Shown here piece by piece: positions 38,579-48,848 of a stretch of DNA of 64,000 nucleotides (the first letter of the stretch is position 1; each line of letters starts with the position of its first letter). A program made the translations under genes and the position numbers. This stretch comes from Oxalobacter sp. (lineage in GTDB: Bacteria; Pseudomonadota; Gammaproteobacteria; Burkholderiales; Burkholderiaceae_D). Under the pieces are notes generated by a model. It did not search any database. It was not told the DNA's origin and saw only the letters and a program-made list of their open reading frames with translations. The stretch is taken from assembly GCA_016291665.1 (NCBI GenBank), contig JAEEYE010000006.1, positions 1-64,000 of the forward strand, read 5' to 3'.

Positions 38579-39413
38579 TTTGCATTCGCACTCCCGTGTT
38601 TCAGACGGGATTTTGACCCCGGCTGAGTTGGTCAGGCGCGCGCATCAAAACGGCGCCCAGATGCTGGCGTTGACTGACCATGATGAAGTGGGGGGTATTG
38701 CTGAAGCCAAGGCAGAAGCCGCACGCTTAGGGATGACGTTGGTCTCAGGTGTTGAAATTTCGGTGACTTGGGCAGGGAAGACAATCCATATTGTTGGGCT
38801 GCATGTGAATGAAAACGATCCTGTTTTGGTTGACCGTCTCTTTCACAATCGTGACGGCAGGAAAGCACGTGCTGATCGGATGGGGGAGCGCTTCCAGGAA
38901 TTGGGTATCTTAGGTGCGTATGAAGGGGCACTCGCTTACGTGACGAATCCTAGTCTGATTTCGCGTAAGCATTTTGCCAGGTATCTGGTTGAAGCGGGGG
39001 TGTGCCCCTCTGTTAAGAAAGCGTTTGACCGGTATTTGAAAGAAGGTGGGCCTGCTTATATTGCACACCAATGGGCGACGTTGGAGCAGGCTGTGACATG
39101 GATTTTGGATGCCGGTGGTATGCCGATTGTTGCGCACCCAGGACGCTATGGGTTGTCTGACTTGGCGATGCATGAGTTCTTAACTGAATTCAAGCGTTAT
39201 GGTGGTGTAGGGATTGAAGTGGTCACAGGTAGCCATACACGGGAACAGTACCCCATCTTTGCGGGAGTGGCTAACCGTTACGGTTTTTTAGCATCGTTGG
39301 GCTCTGATTTTCATGCACCTGAAGAGTCCACTGTTGATGTTGGGTGTTTGCCGGACTTTCCAGGCAAAGTGAACCCTGTATTTGAGGCGGAAGCTTTCAA
39401 GGATCGTCTTTAA
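38565..39413 (+). CDS. PHP-domain phosphoesterase (RNase AM / YciV type)
   Basis: A 282-residue PHP metal-dependent phosphoesterase. Metal-binding motifs are in order: DLHSHSRVSDG, LTDHDEVGG, SGVEISV, HIVGLHV, VAHPGRYGLS and SDFHAPE. The closest characterised relatives (YciV/TrpH) are 3',5'-nucleotide phosphatases and 5'-3' exoribonucleases (RNase AM) that trim rRNA 5' ends. The ATG at 38565 has GGGAGGA upstream and overlaps the hydrolase gene. The PHP-YciO-M50-TrpS order is conserved in Burkholderiales; here htpX is inserted. Confidence 0.88.
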   Translation: MLPIDLHSHSRVSDGILTPAELVRRAHQNGAQMLALTDHDEVGGIAEAKAEAARLGMTLVSGVEISVTWAGKTIHIVGLHVNENDPVLVDRLFHNRDGRKARADRMGERFQELGILGAYEGALAYVTNPSLISRKHFARYLVEAGVCPSVKKAFDRYLKEGGPAYIAHQWATLEQAVTWILDAGGMPIVAHPGRYGLSDLAMHEFLTEFKRYGGVGIEVVTGSHTREQYPIFAGVANRYGFLASLGSDFHAPEESTVDVGCLPDFPGKVNPVFEAEAFKDRL

Positions 39414-39519
39414 GCCTTTTGCTTCGAAGTGATTTTTGCAGGAATTTACACTTTCTAAATGGGTTAAGTGGTGTTCCTGTTAGTATTTGCGAACATATGA
39501 TTTTGATTGGAGATTTTCA

Positions 39520-40407
39520 GTGAAAAGAACCTTTCTTTTTATTCTGACCAACATTGCTGTGATTGCAGTGATGTCGATTACGTTGTCATTGCTGGGAGTC
39601 AACCGCTATCTTACGGCACGGGGCATTGATTTTCATGCGCTGCTGATCTTTTCGTTGGTCTTGGGTTTTACTGGTTCCATCATTTCGCTTTTGATGAGTA
39701 AAAAAATGGCGAAGTGGTCTACTGGTGCCGTTGTGATTGAACAGCCAAGAAACCATGCGGAACGGTGGCTTCTGGATACTGTTGCTCGCTTGTCGAAGGC
39801 TGCAGGCATTAAGATGCCAGAGGTTGCAGTCTATGATGGTGAACCGAATGCCTTTGCAACGGGGGCATTTAAGGATTCTGCGTTGGTTGCGGTTTCTACC
39901 GGCCTGTTGCAGAACATGAACCACGAAGAAGTCGAAGCCGTTTTGGGACATGAGATTTCCCATGTTGCCAATGGCGATATGGTGACCTTGACGTTGATCC
40001 AGGGTGTTGTTAATACCTTTGTGATTTTCCTTGCGCGCGTAGTGGGTTTTTTCGTCGACAGTTTCCTGTCGCGCAATTCCAATGAAAACCGCAATGTGGG
40101 CGGCATCGGATACTTCTTTACTGTGATGGCTTGTGAAATCCTCTTTGGCTTTGTCGCCAACATCATCGTGGCTTGGTTTTCCAGGCGCCGTGAATTCTAT
40201 GCGGATGCAGGCTCTGCTACATTAATGGGGGACGGTCGTCCGATGGAACATGCCCTCTATCGATTGGGCCAGATGCAGCCTAGCGCGTTGCCTAAGAATA
40301 TGGCTGCTTTTGGGATTAATGGTGCAGGCGCGCTCCTGTCGCTTTTTTCAACTCATCCGCCGATTGAAAAACGCATCGAAGCGTTGCGCAACCGGACGTA
40401 TATGTAA
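39520..40407 (+). CDS. htpX: Zinc metalloprotease HtpX
   Basis: HtpX is an inner-membrane M48 endopeptidase for quality control of membrane proteins, acting with FtsH (also in this window). It has 295 residues with two N-terminal helices (4-26 and 36-56), the zinc motif [10 protein letters not shown] near residue 140, two more helices and the third zinc ligand in EFYADAGSA. The start is GTG at 39520 with TTGGAGA upstream. Its position between the PHP and YciO genes departs from the gene order I expect in this group. Only the interval back to the PHP gene separates it from the upstream unit (106 bp). Confidence 0.95.
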   Translation: MKRTFLFILTNIAVIAVMSITLSLLGVNRYLTARGIDFHALLIFSLVLGFTGSIISLLMSKKMAKWSTGAVVIEQPRNHAERWLLDTVARLSKAAGIKMPEVAVYDGEPNAFATGAFKDSALVAVSTGLLQNMNHEEVEAVLGHEISHVANGDMVTLTLIQGVVNTFVIFLARVVGFFVDSFLSRNSNENRNVGGIGYFFTVMACEILFGFVANIIVAWFSRRREFYADAGSATLMGDGRPMEHALYRLGQMQPSALPKNMAAFGINGAGALLSLFSTHPPIEKRIEALRNRTYM

Positions 40408-40419
40408 GTGGGGTATGGT

Positions 40420-41049
40420 ATGTCAAGTCAGTATATTGAGGTTCATCCCCAAAACCCTCAACAGAGGATGATCAAGAAGGCGGCAGATATTCTGCGCGCG
40501 GGCGGTGTGATTGCTGTTCCTACGGATTCGAGCTACGCATTGGCTTGCCGTTTGGATGATAAGGCGGCGGTTGATCGGATCCGTTGGATTCGCCAGATTG
40601 ATGAAAAGCACCTGATGACACTCTTGTGCCGAGATTTACGTGAATTGGGTTCTTACGCTCGTGTAGACAATGCGGCATACCGGTTGCTCAAGATGGCAAC
40701 CCCAGGCGCTTATACATTTATTCTGCAGGCATCCCGTGAAGTGCCTAGGCGCTTATCGCACCCGTCCCGTAAAACGATTGGCCTTAGGATTCCAGATAAT
40801 CCGGTAATCCAGGCCATCCTTGAGGAAATAGGGGAACCCTTGATTGGGACGACCATTATTCTGCCAGACCAGGAAGACCCATTGACGGAAGCTTACGATA
40901 TCCAAGAGAAGCTTGAAAAACTCGTGGACGCAGTTGTGGATGGGGGAGCCTGTGGGCTGTTGCCGACAACCGTCATTGACTTAACGGATGGCGAACCGAA
41001 ACTGGTTCGTAAAGGCCGGGCTGATCCGTCTGAAATCGGTGTTTCTTAA
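40420..41049 (+). CDS. YciO/YrdC-family protein
   Basis: A 209-residue single-domain member of the Sua5/YciO/YrdC family. VIAVPTDSSYALACRL, TPGAYTFILQAS, KTIGLRIPDNP and TTVIDLTDGEPKLVRKG are characteristic of the YciO branch, which binds RNA and whose role in threonylcarbamoylation is weak or uncertain. The KRPxDKPL-type loop of true synthases is replaced by DEKHLMTLLC, again YciO-like. The ATG at 40420 is preferred over a GTG at 40408. It lies close behind htpX and 14 bp before the M50 peptidase. Confidence 0.87.
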   Translation: MSSQYIEVHPQNPQQRMIKKAADILRAGGVIAVPTDSSYALACRLDDKAAVDRIRWIRQIDEKHLMTLLCRDLRELGSYARVDNAAYRLLKMATPGAYTFILQASREVPRRLSHPSRKTIGLRIPDNPVIQAILEEIGEPLIGTTIILPDQEDPLTEAYDIQEKLEKLVDAVVDGGACGLLPTTVIDLTDGEPKLVRKGRADPSEIGVS

Positions 41050-41063
41050 AAACGTATTCGACT

Positions 41064-41747
41064 ATGGATTTCCAGTTGCAAAGCTTCGAGAGTTTGGTTG
41101 AAACCGTCCTCGTTTGGGCGATTCCCCTGCTGACGGCCATTACGTTGCATGAGGCGGCGCATGGTTGGGTGGCTTACCGCTTGGGGGATGCCACGGCTTA
41201 CCTACAAGGGCGTGTGACGTTAAACCCAATCAAGCATATTGACTTGCTGGGAACCATCATCATCCCGCTCGTGCTTTTGGCAACAGGCAGTCCCTTTATT
41301 TTTGGCTATGCAAAGCCTGTACCTGTGAGCTTTTCTGCGTTGCGGCATGTACGGCGCGATACGTTTTTAGTTGCTCTGGCAGGTCCTGGGTCAAATTTAT
41401 TGATGGCGTTTGTCTGGAGTCTGCTGAAGTTGGTGCTGCTTTTAACGGTGCCTGGTAATGTTTTCTTGATGAAAATGGTTAATGCCGGCATTCTCGTGAA
41501 TCTCGTCCTTTTTGCGTTCAATCTTTTCCCATTGCCACCAATGGATGGAGGACGCATAATGACAAGTTTGCTACCGCCTGACTTGGCTGAGAAATTTGCT
41601 AGGATTGAGCGGTATGGCTTTTTCATTTTAATGGGATTGATCTACGTTGGCGTTACCTCCTATTGGATGCGGCCTGTAATGATGTTGGGACGCTGGTTGA
41701 TCAACCTTTTCATTTATCCATTATTGTATTTTTTGGGGCTGACTTAA
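41064..41747 (+). CDS. Site-2 protease family membrane metallopeptidase (M50)
   Basis: A 227-residue polytopic membrane zinc protease of family M50B. The zinc motif HEAAHG lies in the first helix (about residue 29), the third ligand in NLFPLPPMDGGRI (about 155), with about five or six helices and no PDZ domain. Members of this small, PDZ-less group occur in most bacteria next to trpS, but their substrates are generally unknown. It sits 14 bp after yciO and 33 bp before trpS on the same strand. Confidence 0.9.
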   Translation: MDFQLQSFESLVETVLVWAIPLLTAITLHEAAHGWVAYRLGDATAYLQGRVTLNPIKHIDLLGTIIIPLVLLATGSPFIFGYAKPVPVSFSALRHVRRDTFLVALAGPGSNLLMAFVWSLLKLVLLLTVPGNVFLMKMVNAGILVNLVLFAFNLFPLPPMDGGRIMTSLLPPDLAEKFARIERYGFFILMGLIYVGVTSYWMRPVMMLGRWLINLFIYPLLYFLGLT

Positions 41748-41780
41748 ATAGCGAAAGCTACTGATGGTCTGAAATTGATT

Positions 41781-42887
41781 ATGGCAGAGAAGAAAATCAT
41801 CCTGACGGGAGACCGCCCAACGGGGCGTTTGCATCTTGGACACTATGTTGGATCCTTGATGCGTCGTGTCGAAATGCAAAATTCCGGGCTTTACGATGAA
41901 ACCTATATCCTGATTGCTGATGACCAGGCGCTTACCGACAATGCAGACAATCCGGGTAAAATCCGCGACAACATCATCAATGTGATGTTGGACTATCTGT
42001 CTGTTGGGATTGACCCTGCAAAGACGACAATCTGTGTGCAGTCAGCTTTACCTGCCTTGCATGCACTGACGTTCTATTACCTGAATCTTGTTACTACGTC
42101 GCGCCTGTCTAGAAACCCAACCGTTAAAGCGGAAATCCAGATGCGTGGCTTTGCTGAAGAAGGTTTGCCGGCCGGGTTCTTTACGTATCCCGTTTCCCAG
42201 GCGGCCGATATCACGGCGTTCGATGCGACAGTTGTCCCTGTTGGCGAAGACCAGCTTCCGATGATTGAGCAGACTCGGGAAATTGTGGAGCGGTTTAACA
42301 GAACTTACGGCGAAACGTTGGTCATGCCAAAAGCTTTGATTCCTGAAAATGAAACGCAGCGCCGTTTGCCGGGTGTCGATGGTAAGGCAAAGATGAGTAA
42401 GTCATTGGGTAACTGCATTTACTTAAGCGATTCTGCCAAAGCCGTCAAAAAGCAGGTGAATGGCAAGATGTTTACTGATCCATTGCACCTGCGAATTGAA
42501 GACCCAGGTCATTTGGAAGGTAATGTGGTCTTTGCCTATCTTGACGCATTGTGCCGTGATGAACACTTTGCAGAATATTTGCCTGATTATGCCAATTTAG
42601 ATGAAATGAAGGCGCACTACTGCAAAGGCGGCTTAGGTGATGGGACGTGTAAAAAGTTCCTGATCAATATCCTGGAAGAAAGGCTTAAACCTATCCGTGA
42701 AGCCCGCGAAAAATGGGCAGCAGACATTGATACTGTCTACGATATATTGCGTGAAGGGACGCAAAAGGCGGTTGAAAAGACCAATGCAACGTTAGCGCGC
42801 GTTAGGAAAGCTATGCGTATTGATTACTTTGACAGCCGCGTCATTGTCAAAGAATGGGAGGCGCTCTTAAGACAGACCAACCAGTAA
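41781..42887 (+). CDS. trpS: Tryptophanyl-tRNA synthetase
   Basis: Class I synthetase charging tRNA-Trp, 368 residues. The HIGH-like motif is [12 protein letters not shown] near the N-terminus, the second signature KMSKSLGN about residue 200, with [21 protein letters not shown] in between. It is longer than E. coli TrpS (334), matching the other TrpS subfamily found in betaproteobacteria. ATG at 41781 is preferred to the TTG two codons earlier; its ribosome site is weak, suggesting coupling to the upstream M50 gene. A terminator follows. Confidence 0.96.
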   Translation: MAEKKIILTGDRPTGRLHLGHYVGSLMRRVEMQNSGLYDETYILIADDQALTDNADNPGKIRDNIINVMLDYLSVGIDPAKTTICVQSALPALHALTFYYLNLVTTSRLSRNPTVKAEIQMRGFAEEGLPAGFFTYPVSQAADITAFDATVVPVGEDQLPMIEQTREIVERFNRTYGETLVMPKALIPENETQRRLPGVDGKAKMSKSLGNCIYLSDSAKAVKKQVNGKMFTDPLHLRIEDPGHLEGNVVFAYLDALCRDEHFAEYLPDYANLDEMKAHYCKGGLGDGTCKKFLINILEERLKPIREAREKWAADIDTVYDILREGTQKAVEKTNATLARVRKAMRIDYFDSRVIVKEWEALLRQTNQ

Positions 42888-42948
42888 TCGGTACGCTGTT
42901 TTCAGGGTGGTTTCCCTCTACTAAAAGCGTCTGTTCCTCAGACGTGAT

Positions 42949-42983
42949 ACGGCTCTTTTCGGTTTACGGAAAGAGCCGTTTTC
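42949..42983 (+). terminator. Terminator of trpS operon
   Basis: ACGGCTCTTT (42949-42958) pairs perfectly with AAAGAGCCGT (42970-42979) and is followed by TTTTC. A smaller hairpin CGTCTG/CAGACG lies just before it at 42928-42944. The carA promoter is nested in this structure. Confidence 0.8.
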
Positions 42984-42991
42984 GCTATAAT
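42963..42991 (+). promoter_or_regulatory. Sigma-70 promoter of carAB
   Basis: TTTACG (42963-42968) is 17 nt from a perfect TATAAT (42986-42991). The -35 lies in the loop of the trpS terminator hairpin. It gives a leader of about 130 nt before carA. Confidence 0.65.
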
Positions 42992-43130
42992 CGAGAAAGC
43001 GTATATATTCAACATTCATCATAGTACCTGCGTCGTCCCTTTTCCAAGCCAGATGACCTGTTCTGAAGAGGGCAGGCAAAGGTTTTTGCACGGACAAAAT
43101 GCGGGGAAATGGTGTGATAAAGGAGTTACC

Positions 43131-44297
43131 TTGCAATTCCCTTTTGGTCAACAGACCCCGGCTGTACTGGCACTGGCAGACGGTACCATTTTCAACGGTT
43201 ATTCGATCGGTGCTCCGGGTGAAACTACCGGTGAAGTCGTCTTCAATACCTCCATGACGGGTTATCAGGAAATCCTGACGGATCCCAGCTATACAGGTCA
43301 AATCGTTACCCTGACTTATCCCCATATTGGTAATACTGGGGTCAATCCAGAAGATATTGAGTCTGGTAACACAAAGATTCAGGCAGCGGGCTTTATTGTC
43401 AAAGATGTTCAGCCTGTCATGTCCAACTTCCGGGCGACTCAGTCGTTACCGGATTACCTGAAAGAACAGGGGATTGTGGCAATCTGCGGGATTGATACCC
43501 GTAAACTGACCCGTATCCTGCGAACCAAGGGTTCCCAAAGCGGTGCGATTGTTGTCGGCACTGACAAGGAGAAGGCGCTGGCACTGGCAAAAGGATGTCC
43601 AAGCTTGTCAGGGCAGGATTTAGCTAAAGTGGTCAGTGTTGATCAGCCGTATGACTGGCACGAAGCGTGCTGGACATTGGAAAGTGGCTATAAAGAGCCT
43701 GGAAAACCCCAGTACAATGTTGTGGCTTTTGACTTCGGGGTTAAACGTAATATTTTAAGGATGTTGACAGAACGTGGTTGCAATGTGACGGTTGTGCCAG
43801 CACAGACACCAGCTGAAAAGGTGCTTGAGCTCAATCCTGATGGTGTGTTCTTGTCAAACGGGCCGGGCGATCCACAACCTTGCGACTATGCGATTGCGGC
43901 TGCCCGTACTTTGATTGAAAAAGGTATTCCAACTTTTGGCATTTGCTTGGGGCATCAGATCATGGCGCTTGCATCAGGTGCCAAAACAATGAAGATGAAG
44001 TTTGGCCATCACGGCGCAAACCATCCGGTACAAGATTTGGATTCCGGCCGAGTGCTGATTACGTCCCAGAACCATGGTTTTGCAGTTGATATCGAAACGT
44101 TGCCAGCGAACTGTCGCGCAACGCATAAGTCGCTGTTTGATGGTTCCTTACAAGGTTTTGCTAGGACAGATAAACCTGCCTTTTGTTTCCAAGGGCATCC
44201 TGAAGCGTCACCAGGACCTGAAGATGTCGGGTACCTTTTTGATCGTTTCATTGATTTGATGGCTAAGGCCAAGGCAGGCGAGAACAAGACTGCCTAA
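43131..44297 (+). CDS. carA: Carbamoyl-phosphate synthase small subunit
   Basis: CarA (388 residues) releases ammonia from glutamine for carbamoyl phosphate made by CarB, feeding arginine and pyrimidine synthesis. Visible are [34 protein letters not shown], the glutaminase nucleophile in [11 protein letters not shown] and [21 protein letters not shown] with His and Glu. The start is TTG at 43131: AAAGGAG sits 5 nt before it, and the protein then has the standard family length, while the upstream extension (to 43053) looks non-conserved. carB follows after a 57-bp gap with a small hairpin. Confidence 0.96.
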   Translation: MQFPFGQQTPAVLALADGTIFNGYSIGAPGETTGEVVFNTSMTGYQEILTDPSYTGQIVTLTYPHIGNTGVNPEDIESGNTKIQAAGFIVKDVQPVMSNFRATQSLPDYLKEQGIVAICGIDTRKLTRILRTKGSQSGAIVVGTDKEKALALAKGCPSLSGQDLAKVVSVDQPYDWHEACWTLESGYKEPGKPQYNVVAFDFGVKRNILRMLTERGCNVTVVPAQTPAEKVLELNPDGVFLSNGPGDPQPCDYAIAAARTLIEKGIPTFGICLGHQIMALASGAKTMKMKFGHHGANHPVQDLDSGRVLITSQNHGFAVDIETLPANCRATHKSLFDGSLQGFARTDKPAFCFQGHPEASPGPEDVGYLFDRFIDLMAKAKAGENKTA

Positions 44298-44314
44298 GGC
44301 GGGTGAATAAAACG

Positions 44315-44336
44315 CCGCTTTTGTGAGGAAGCGGCA
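44315..44336 (+). other. Intercistronic hairpin in carAB
   Basis: GCCGCTT (44315-44321) pairs with AAGCGGC (44330-44336), 18 nt before the carB start. There is no T-run, so it more likely affects mRNA stability or carB translation than termination. Confidence 0.45.
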
Positions 44337-44354
44337 GGACAGGTGTGCAGAAAA

Positions 44355-47300
44355 ATGCCAAAACGTACAGATATTAAAAGTATTCTCATCATAGGAGCAG
44401 GTCCGATTGTCATCGGACAGGCATGTGAGTTCGACTACTCCGGCGCACAGGCGTGTAAAGCGTTGCGTGAGGAAGGCTATCGGGTAATCCTGGTCAACAG
44501 TAATCCTGCAACGATCATGACCGATCCCAATATGGCCGATGTCACCTTTATTGAACCAATCACCTGGCAGGTTGTTGAAAAAATCATTGAAAAAGAAAGG
44601 CCAGATGCGATTCTGCCGACGATGGGTGGTCAGACTGCATTGAACTGCGCGTTGGACTTGTATCGTAACGGTGTCCTTGAAAGATATAACGTCAAACTGA
44701 TTGGTGCTTCTCCTGAAGCGATTGATAAAGCGGAAGACCGCTTGAAGTTTAAAGAAGCGATGACCAAGATTGGCTTGTCTTCTGCGCGGTCTGGTATTGC
44801 GCATTCGTTGGACGAAGCTTGGGAAGTGCAGGGGCGTATTGGTTTCCCCGTGATTATTCGCCCGTCGTTTACACTGGGGGGGACCGGTGGTGGTATTGCC
44901 TATAACTCAGAAGAATTTGACACCATTTGCCGTCGTGGTCTTGAAGCGTCACCAACCAATGAACTGTTGATTGAAGAATCTTTGATTGGTTGGAAAGAAT
45001 TCGAAATGGAAGTTGTCCGTGACCGTAAGGACAACTGCATTATTGTTTGTTCGATTGAAAATTTAGACCCGATGGGCGTCCATACGGGGGACTCGATTAC
45101 GGTTGCACCAGCGCAGACCTTGACCGATAAAGAATATCAGTTGATGCGTAATGCTTCGATTGCGATTTTGCGTGAAATCGGGGTTGATACGGGTGGTTCC
45201 AACGTCCAGTTTGCGGTTAATCCTCGCGATGGGCGCATGATTGTCATCGAAATGAACCCACGTGTCTCGCGCTCTTCTGCGTTGGCGTCTAAAGCGACCG
45301 GCTTCCCGATTGCAAAAGTTGCTGCCAAATTGGCAATCGGCTATACCTTGGACGAATTGAAAAACGAAATCACCGGTGGTGCAACGCCAGCATCTTTTGA
45401 ACCGTCAATCGACTATGTCGTCACGAAAGTGCCGCGCTTTACTTTTGAAAAATTCCCACAGGCCGATCCACACCTGACGACCCAGATGAAGTCTGTGGGC
45501 GAAGTCATGGCGATTGGCCGTACATTCCAGGAATCCTTCCAGAAAGCATTGCGTGGGCTTGAAGTCGGTGTCGAGGGCATGAATGAAAAGACGAAAGACC
45601 ATGAAGTCTTGCGCGTTGAATTGGGCGAACCTGGACCTGAACGTATCTGGTATGTGGGTGATGCCTTTGCTCAAGGCTTTACGTTAGAAGAAGTTTATAA
45701 CCTTACCCATATTGATCCTTGGTTCTTGGCACAGATTAAGGAAATCGTTGACATTGAGCTGTGGCTTGATGAACAGAAGTTTGAAGATCTTGACCGTGAT
45801 ACACTCTTTAAGCTGAAACAGAAAGGCTTTTCTGACAAGCGTCTGGCATGGCTCCTTAAGACGACGGACAAGGCTGTTCGCGAAAAACGTCACGCATTGG
45901 GGTTGCGCCCGGTTTATAAACGCGTTGATACGTGTGCTGCCGAATTTGCGACCGATACGGCCTATATGTACTCCACTTATGATGAGGAATGTGAAGCCGA
46001 ACCAACGGACAGGAAAAAAATCATGGTCTTGGGCGGTGGGCCAAACCGTATCGGCCAAGGGATTGAATTTGATTATTGCTGTGTCCATGCAGCCATGGCA
46101 ATGCGAGAAGACGGGTACGAAACCATTATGGTGAACTGTAACCCTGAAACCGTATCGACCGACTATGACATTTCCGATAGGCTTTATTTTGAACCGTTGA
46201 CGTTGGAAGACGTCTTGGAAATCGTTGACCGCGAAAAACCGTATGGTGTTATTGTCCAGTATGGTGGCCAGACACCACTGAAGCTTGCATTGGATTTGGA
46301 AGCCAATGGCGTACCGATTATCGGGACATCGCCAGATATGATTGACGCGGCGGAAGACCGTGAACGCTTCCAGAAACTCTTGAAAGACTTGGATCTGCGC
46401 CAGCCGCCAAACAGGACGGCAAGGACAGATGCCGAAGCGATTGCGCTGGCTGAAGAAATTGGTTACCCGATTGTGGTTCGTCCATCCTATGTCTTGGGTG
46501 GTCGTGCGATGGAAATCGTTCACGACAAGGTCGGGCTTGAACGTTATATGCGTGAAGCTGTTAAGGTCTCCAACGATTCTCCTGTACTTTTAGACCGCTT
46601 CTTAAATGATGCGATTGAATTGGATGTCGATTGTATTTCCGATGGTAAGCGTGTCGTGATAGGTGGCGTGATGGAACACATTGAACAGGCTGGCGTCCAT
46701 TCTGGTGACTCGGCATGTTCTCTGCCACCGTATTCTTTGTCTGCTGAAACCGTTGAGGAATTGAAACGTCAGACCATTTTGATGGCTAAAGGTTTGAATG
46801 TTGTGGGGTTGATGAACGTGCAGTTTGCTATCCAACGTCAGGAAGTCGATGGTCAGGTCAAAGATGTGGTCTTCGTGCTTGAAGTCAACCCACGTGCTTC
46901 CAGGACAGTCCCATTTGTTTCTAAGTCTACGGGGCGTCCGCTGGCCAAGATTGCTGCTCGCTGTATGGTCGGGCAGTCGTTGGACGACCAGGGGATTTTC
47001 GGAGAAGCTGTTCCGACACACTTCTGTGTGAAGGAAGCTGTTTTCCCATTCGTCAAGTTTCCTGGTGTCGATACCATTTTAGGACCTGAAATGAAGTCGA
47101 CTGGTGAAGTCATGGGTGTTGGCCGGACGTTTGGTGAAGCGTTTGTGAAGGCTCAGATGGCAGCCGGTACGACATTGCCGCGTTCTGGTAAGGTCTTCGT
47201 ATCGGTGAAAGACAGTGACAAACCTCGTGCGGTTAAAGTAGCAAAAGATTTGATTGACTTAGGCTTTAAGGTTATGGCGACTAAAGGGACTGCACAGGTT

Positions 47301-47585
47301 ATCCGTGATGCCGGCCTTGAGGTGGAACAAGTCAATAAGGTTGCAGAAGGCAGACCGCATATTGGGGATGTCATCAAGAACCATGAAGTTGTTTTAATCA
47401 TCAACACGGTTGAAGAACGGCGTACAGCAATCCAGGATTCACGGATTATCCGAACTTCTGCGTTGGCTGCACGGATCAACACGATTACAACGATTGCAGG
47501 TGCTGAGGCAGCTGTCCAAGGGATTGCGAATATGGATAGCATTAATGTTTATGACTTGCAGACACTCCATAGCCATTTGCACTGA
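44355..47585 (+). CDS. carB: Carbamoyl-phosphate synthase large subunit
   Basis: CarB (1076 residues) makes carbamoyl phosphate from bicarbonate, ammonia and two ATP. Two homologous ATP-grasp halves are clear ([19 protein letters not shown] near residue 10, [18 protein letters not shown] near 557; [12 protein letters not shown] and [12 protein letters not shown]), then a C-terminal MGS-like allosteric domain ([20 protein letters not shown]) that binds UMP or ornithine in relatives. The ATG at 44355 ([16 protein letters not shown]) matches the family start. It is cotranscribed with carA and ends in a strong terminator. Confidence 0.98.
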   Translation: MPKRTDIKSILIIGAGPIVIGQACEFDYSGAQACKALREEGYRVILVNSNPATIMTDPNMADVTFIEPITWQVVEKIIEKERPDAILPTMGGQTALNCALDLYRNGVLERYNVKLIGASPEAIDKAEDRLKFKEAMTKIGLSSARSGIAHSLDEAWEVQGRIGFPVIIRPSFTLGGTGGGIAYNSEEFDTICRRGLEASPTNELLIEESLIGWKEFEMEVVRDRKDNCIIVCSIENLDPMGVHTGDSITVAPAQTLTDKEYQLMRNASIAILREIGVDTGGSNVQFAVNPRDGRMIVIEMNPRVSRSSALASKATGFPIAKVAAKLAIGYTLDELKNEITGGATPASFEPSIDYVVTKVPRFTFEKFPQADPHLTTQMKSVGEVMAIGRTFQESFQKALRGLEVGVEGMNEKTKDHEVLRVELGEPGPERIWYVGDAFAQGFTLEEVYNLTHIDPWFLAQIKEIVDIELWLDEQKFEDLDRDTLFKLKQKGFSDKRLAWLLKTTDKAVREKRHALGLRPVYKRVDTCAAEFATDTAYMYSTYDEECEAEPTDRKKIMVLGGGPNRIGQGIEFDYCCVHAAMAMREDGYETIMVNCNPETVSTDYDISDRLYFEPLTLEDVLEIVDREKPYGVIVQYGGQTPLKLALDLEANGVPIIGTSPDMIDAAEDRERFQKLLKDLDLRQPPNRTARTDAEAIALAEEIGYPIVVRPSYVLGGRAMEIVHDKVGLERYMREAVKVSNDSPVLLDRFLNDAIELDVDCISDGKRVVIGGVMEHIEQAGVHSGDSACSLPPYSLSAETVEELKRQTILMAKGLNVVGLMNVQFAIQRQEVDGQVKDVVFVLEVNPRASRTVPFVSKSTGRPLAKIAARCMVGQSLDDQGIFGEAVPTHFCVKEAVFPFVKFPGVDTILGPEMKSTGEVMGVGRTFGEAFVKAQMAAGTTLPRSGKVFVSVKDSDKPRAVKVAKDLIDLGFKVMATKGTAQVIRDAGLEVEQVNKVAEGRPHIGDVIKNHEVVLIINTVEERRTAIQDSRIIRTSALAARINTITTIAGAEAAVQGIANMDSINVYDLQTLHSHLH

Positions 47586-47601
47586 TTAACTTGATAAGGT
47601 A

Positions 47602-47647
47602 GGCGGGGCTTGATGGTGCGAAAGCACCCTGGCCTCGCGGTTTTTTT
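47602..47647 (+). terminator. Terminator between carB and greA
   Basis: An outer stem GCGGGGC/GCCTCGC (one wobble) and inner stem GGTGC/GCACC closed by a GAAA tetraloop are followed by eight T residues. It ends 18 nt before the greA ATG, so greA expression depends on read-through or a promoter within the carB end. Confidence 0.85.
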
Positions 47648-47664
47648 AAGAGAAAGAAAATAAG

Positions 47665-48141
47665 ATGAGTTCTATCCCAGTGACCGTCCGCGGTGCGCAG
47701 ATGATGCGGGACGAGTTGCATAAATTGAAGACGAAAGACCGTTATGAGGTTGTTGCGGCCATTGCTGAAGCCCGTTCGCATGGCGATTTGTCTGAAAACG
47801 CAGAATATGATGCAGCCAAGGAAAGACAGGCGTTTATTGAAGGGCGTATTGCAGAACTGGAAAGCAAGCTGAGCTCAGCCCAGGTGATTGACCCAACAAA
47901 ATTAAATACCAATGGACGTATCGTCTTTGCGGCTACCGTTGAACTCGAAGATTATGAAACGGGTGATGTCGTCCGTTACCAGATTGTGGGTAATGATGAG
48001 GCAGATCTCAAGGAAAATAAGATTTCTGTGACGTCACCCTTGGCTAGGGCGCTGATTGGTCATGAAGCAGGTGACGTCATCGAAGTCCAAGCACCCAAAG
48101 GCGTCCGTGAATACGAAATCTTGGATGTTTTGTTTATTTAA
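47665..48141 (+). CDS. greA: Transcription elongation factor GreA
   Basis: GreA (158 residues) enters the RNA polymerase secondary channel and stimulates cleavage of backtracked RNA. The N-terminal coiled coil with the tip acidic pair (HGDLSENAEYDAAKE) and the C-terminal FKBP-like domain (GDVVRYQIVGNDEADLKENKISVTSPLARALIGHEAGDVIEV) are complete. The ATG follows AAGAGAAAG. A strong terminator stands directly upstream and yhbY converges 5 bp downstream. Confidence 0.97.
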   Translation: MSSIPVTVRGAQMMRDELHKLKTKDRYEVVAAIAEARSHGDLSENAEYDAAKERQAFIEGRIAELESKLSSAQVIDPTKLNTNGRIVFAATVELEDYETGDVVRYQIVGNDEADLKENKISVTSPLARALIGHEAGDVIEVQAPKGVREYEILDVLFI

Positions 48142-48146
48142 TCGAG

Positions 48147-48611
48147 TTAGTGGGCAAGCGCTTTTTTCTTGGCGCTTGCTTGGCGTGGTTTGCGACGTTT
48201 GACCAGCCCACCTGCGGTTACACGTTCATTGCCTTTGATTGTGACCTTCTTGACGCGGTTGCGGATAGCGCCTGAGCCAGGCTTGAATGTCACCACCGTT
48301 TTCATCCCACCTTTCGCATAGGAAGGGGTGTTGTCGGTATCCTTTTTCGGGCGGTAGATGACAAGGAGTTTGCCGATATGCTGGATAGGCGCTGCGTTAA
48401 GCTTGGCACAGATTTCCTGTAGGATGGATATGCGGTTCATCCGGTCGTCACCGAATACGCGAATCTTAATCAGCCCATGGGCATTGAGGCTCGAGTCAAT
48501 TTCTTTCATGACGGCATCGGTAAGCCCAGCATCGCCAATCATGACGACAGGGTGCAGGCTGTGGGCCTGTGCTTTCAAGGTGCTCCGTTGGGATGGGGTG
48601 AGCTTTAGCAT
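48147..48611 (-). CDS. yhbY: YhbY/CRM-domain RNA-binding protein
   Basis: A 154-residue protein whose first ~95 residues form a CRM (CRS1-YhbY) RNA-binding domain associated with pre-50S ribosomal particles: LTPSQRSTLKAQAHSLHPVVMIGDAGLTDAVMKEID, HGLIKIRV and IQHIGKLLVIYRP. The C-terminal 60 residues are a basic tail rich in K, R and G, longer than in E. coli YhbY (97 residues) and typical of betaproteobacteria. The ATG at 48611 has AAAGGAG just upstream. It is divergent from rlmE (237-bp gap). Confidence 0.93.
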   Translation of the reverse strand: MLKLTPSQRSTLKAQAHSLHPVVMIGDAGLTDAVMKEIDSSLNAHGLIKIRVFGDDRMNRISILQEICAKLNAAPIQHIGKLLVIYRPKKDTDNTPSYAKGGMKTVVTFKPGSGAIRNRVKKVTIKGNERVTAGGLVKRRKPRQASAKKKALAH

Positions 48612-48848
48612 GGTACTCCTTTGCAGAAAACTGTATTCTACCAAATTATGGCGTCAAGCCCCTTGCTTGAGCTATGTGGATATAAACCTGATCATATTGT
48701 AATAATCACCATTGTTGTGGATAATGCCTCCTTCGGGTGGGCCCCTTCCTTTGGGATGGGATAGGAGACCATTTCTTGCTACAGGTAAGAGTGTCTTTTC
48801 CCGACGGACCAGAATCTCCCAGGTTAATGGGGGGCAAAGCTTATTCGT

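Noticed and set aside
45684..46523. 279-residue open frame antisense to carB
   Set aside because: Complementary shadow of the conserved carB frame, without a ribosome site or recognisable domain.
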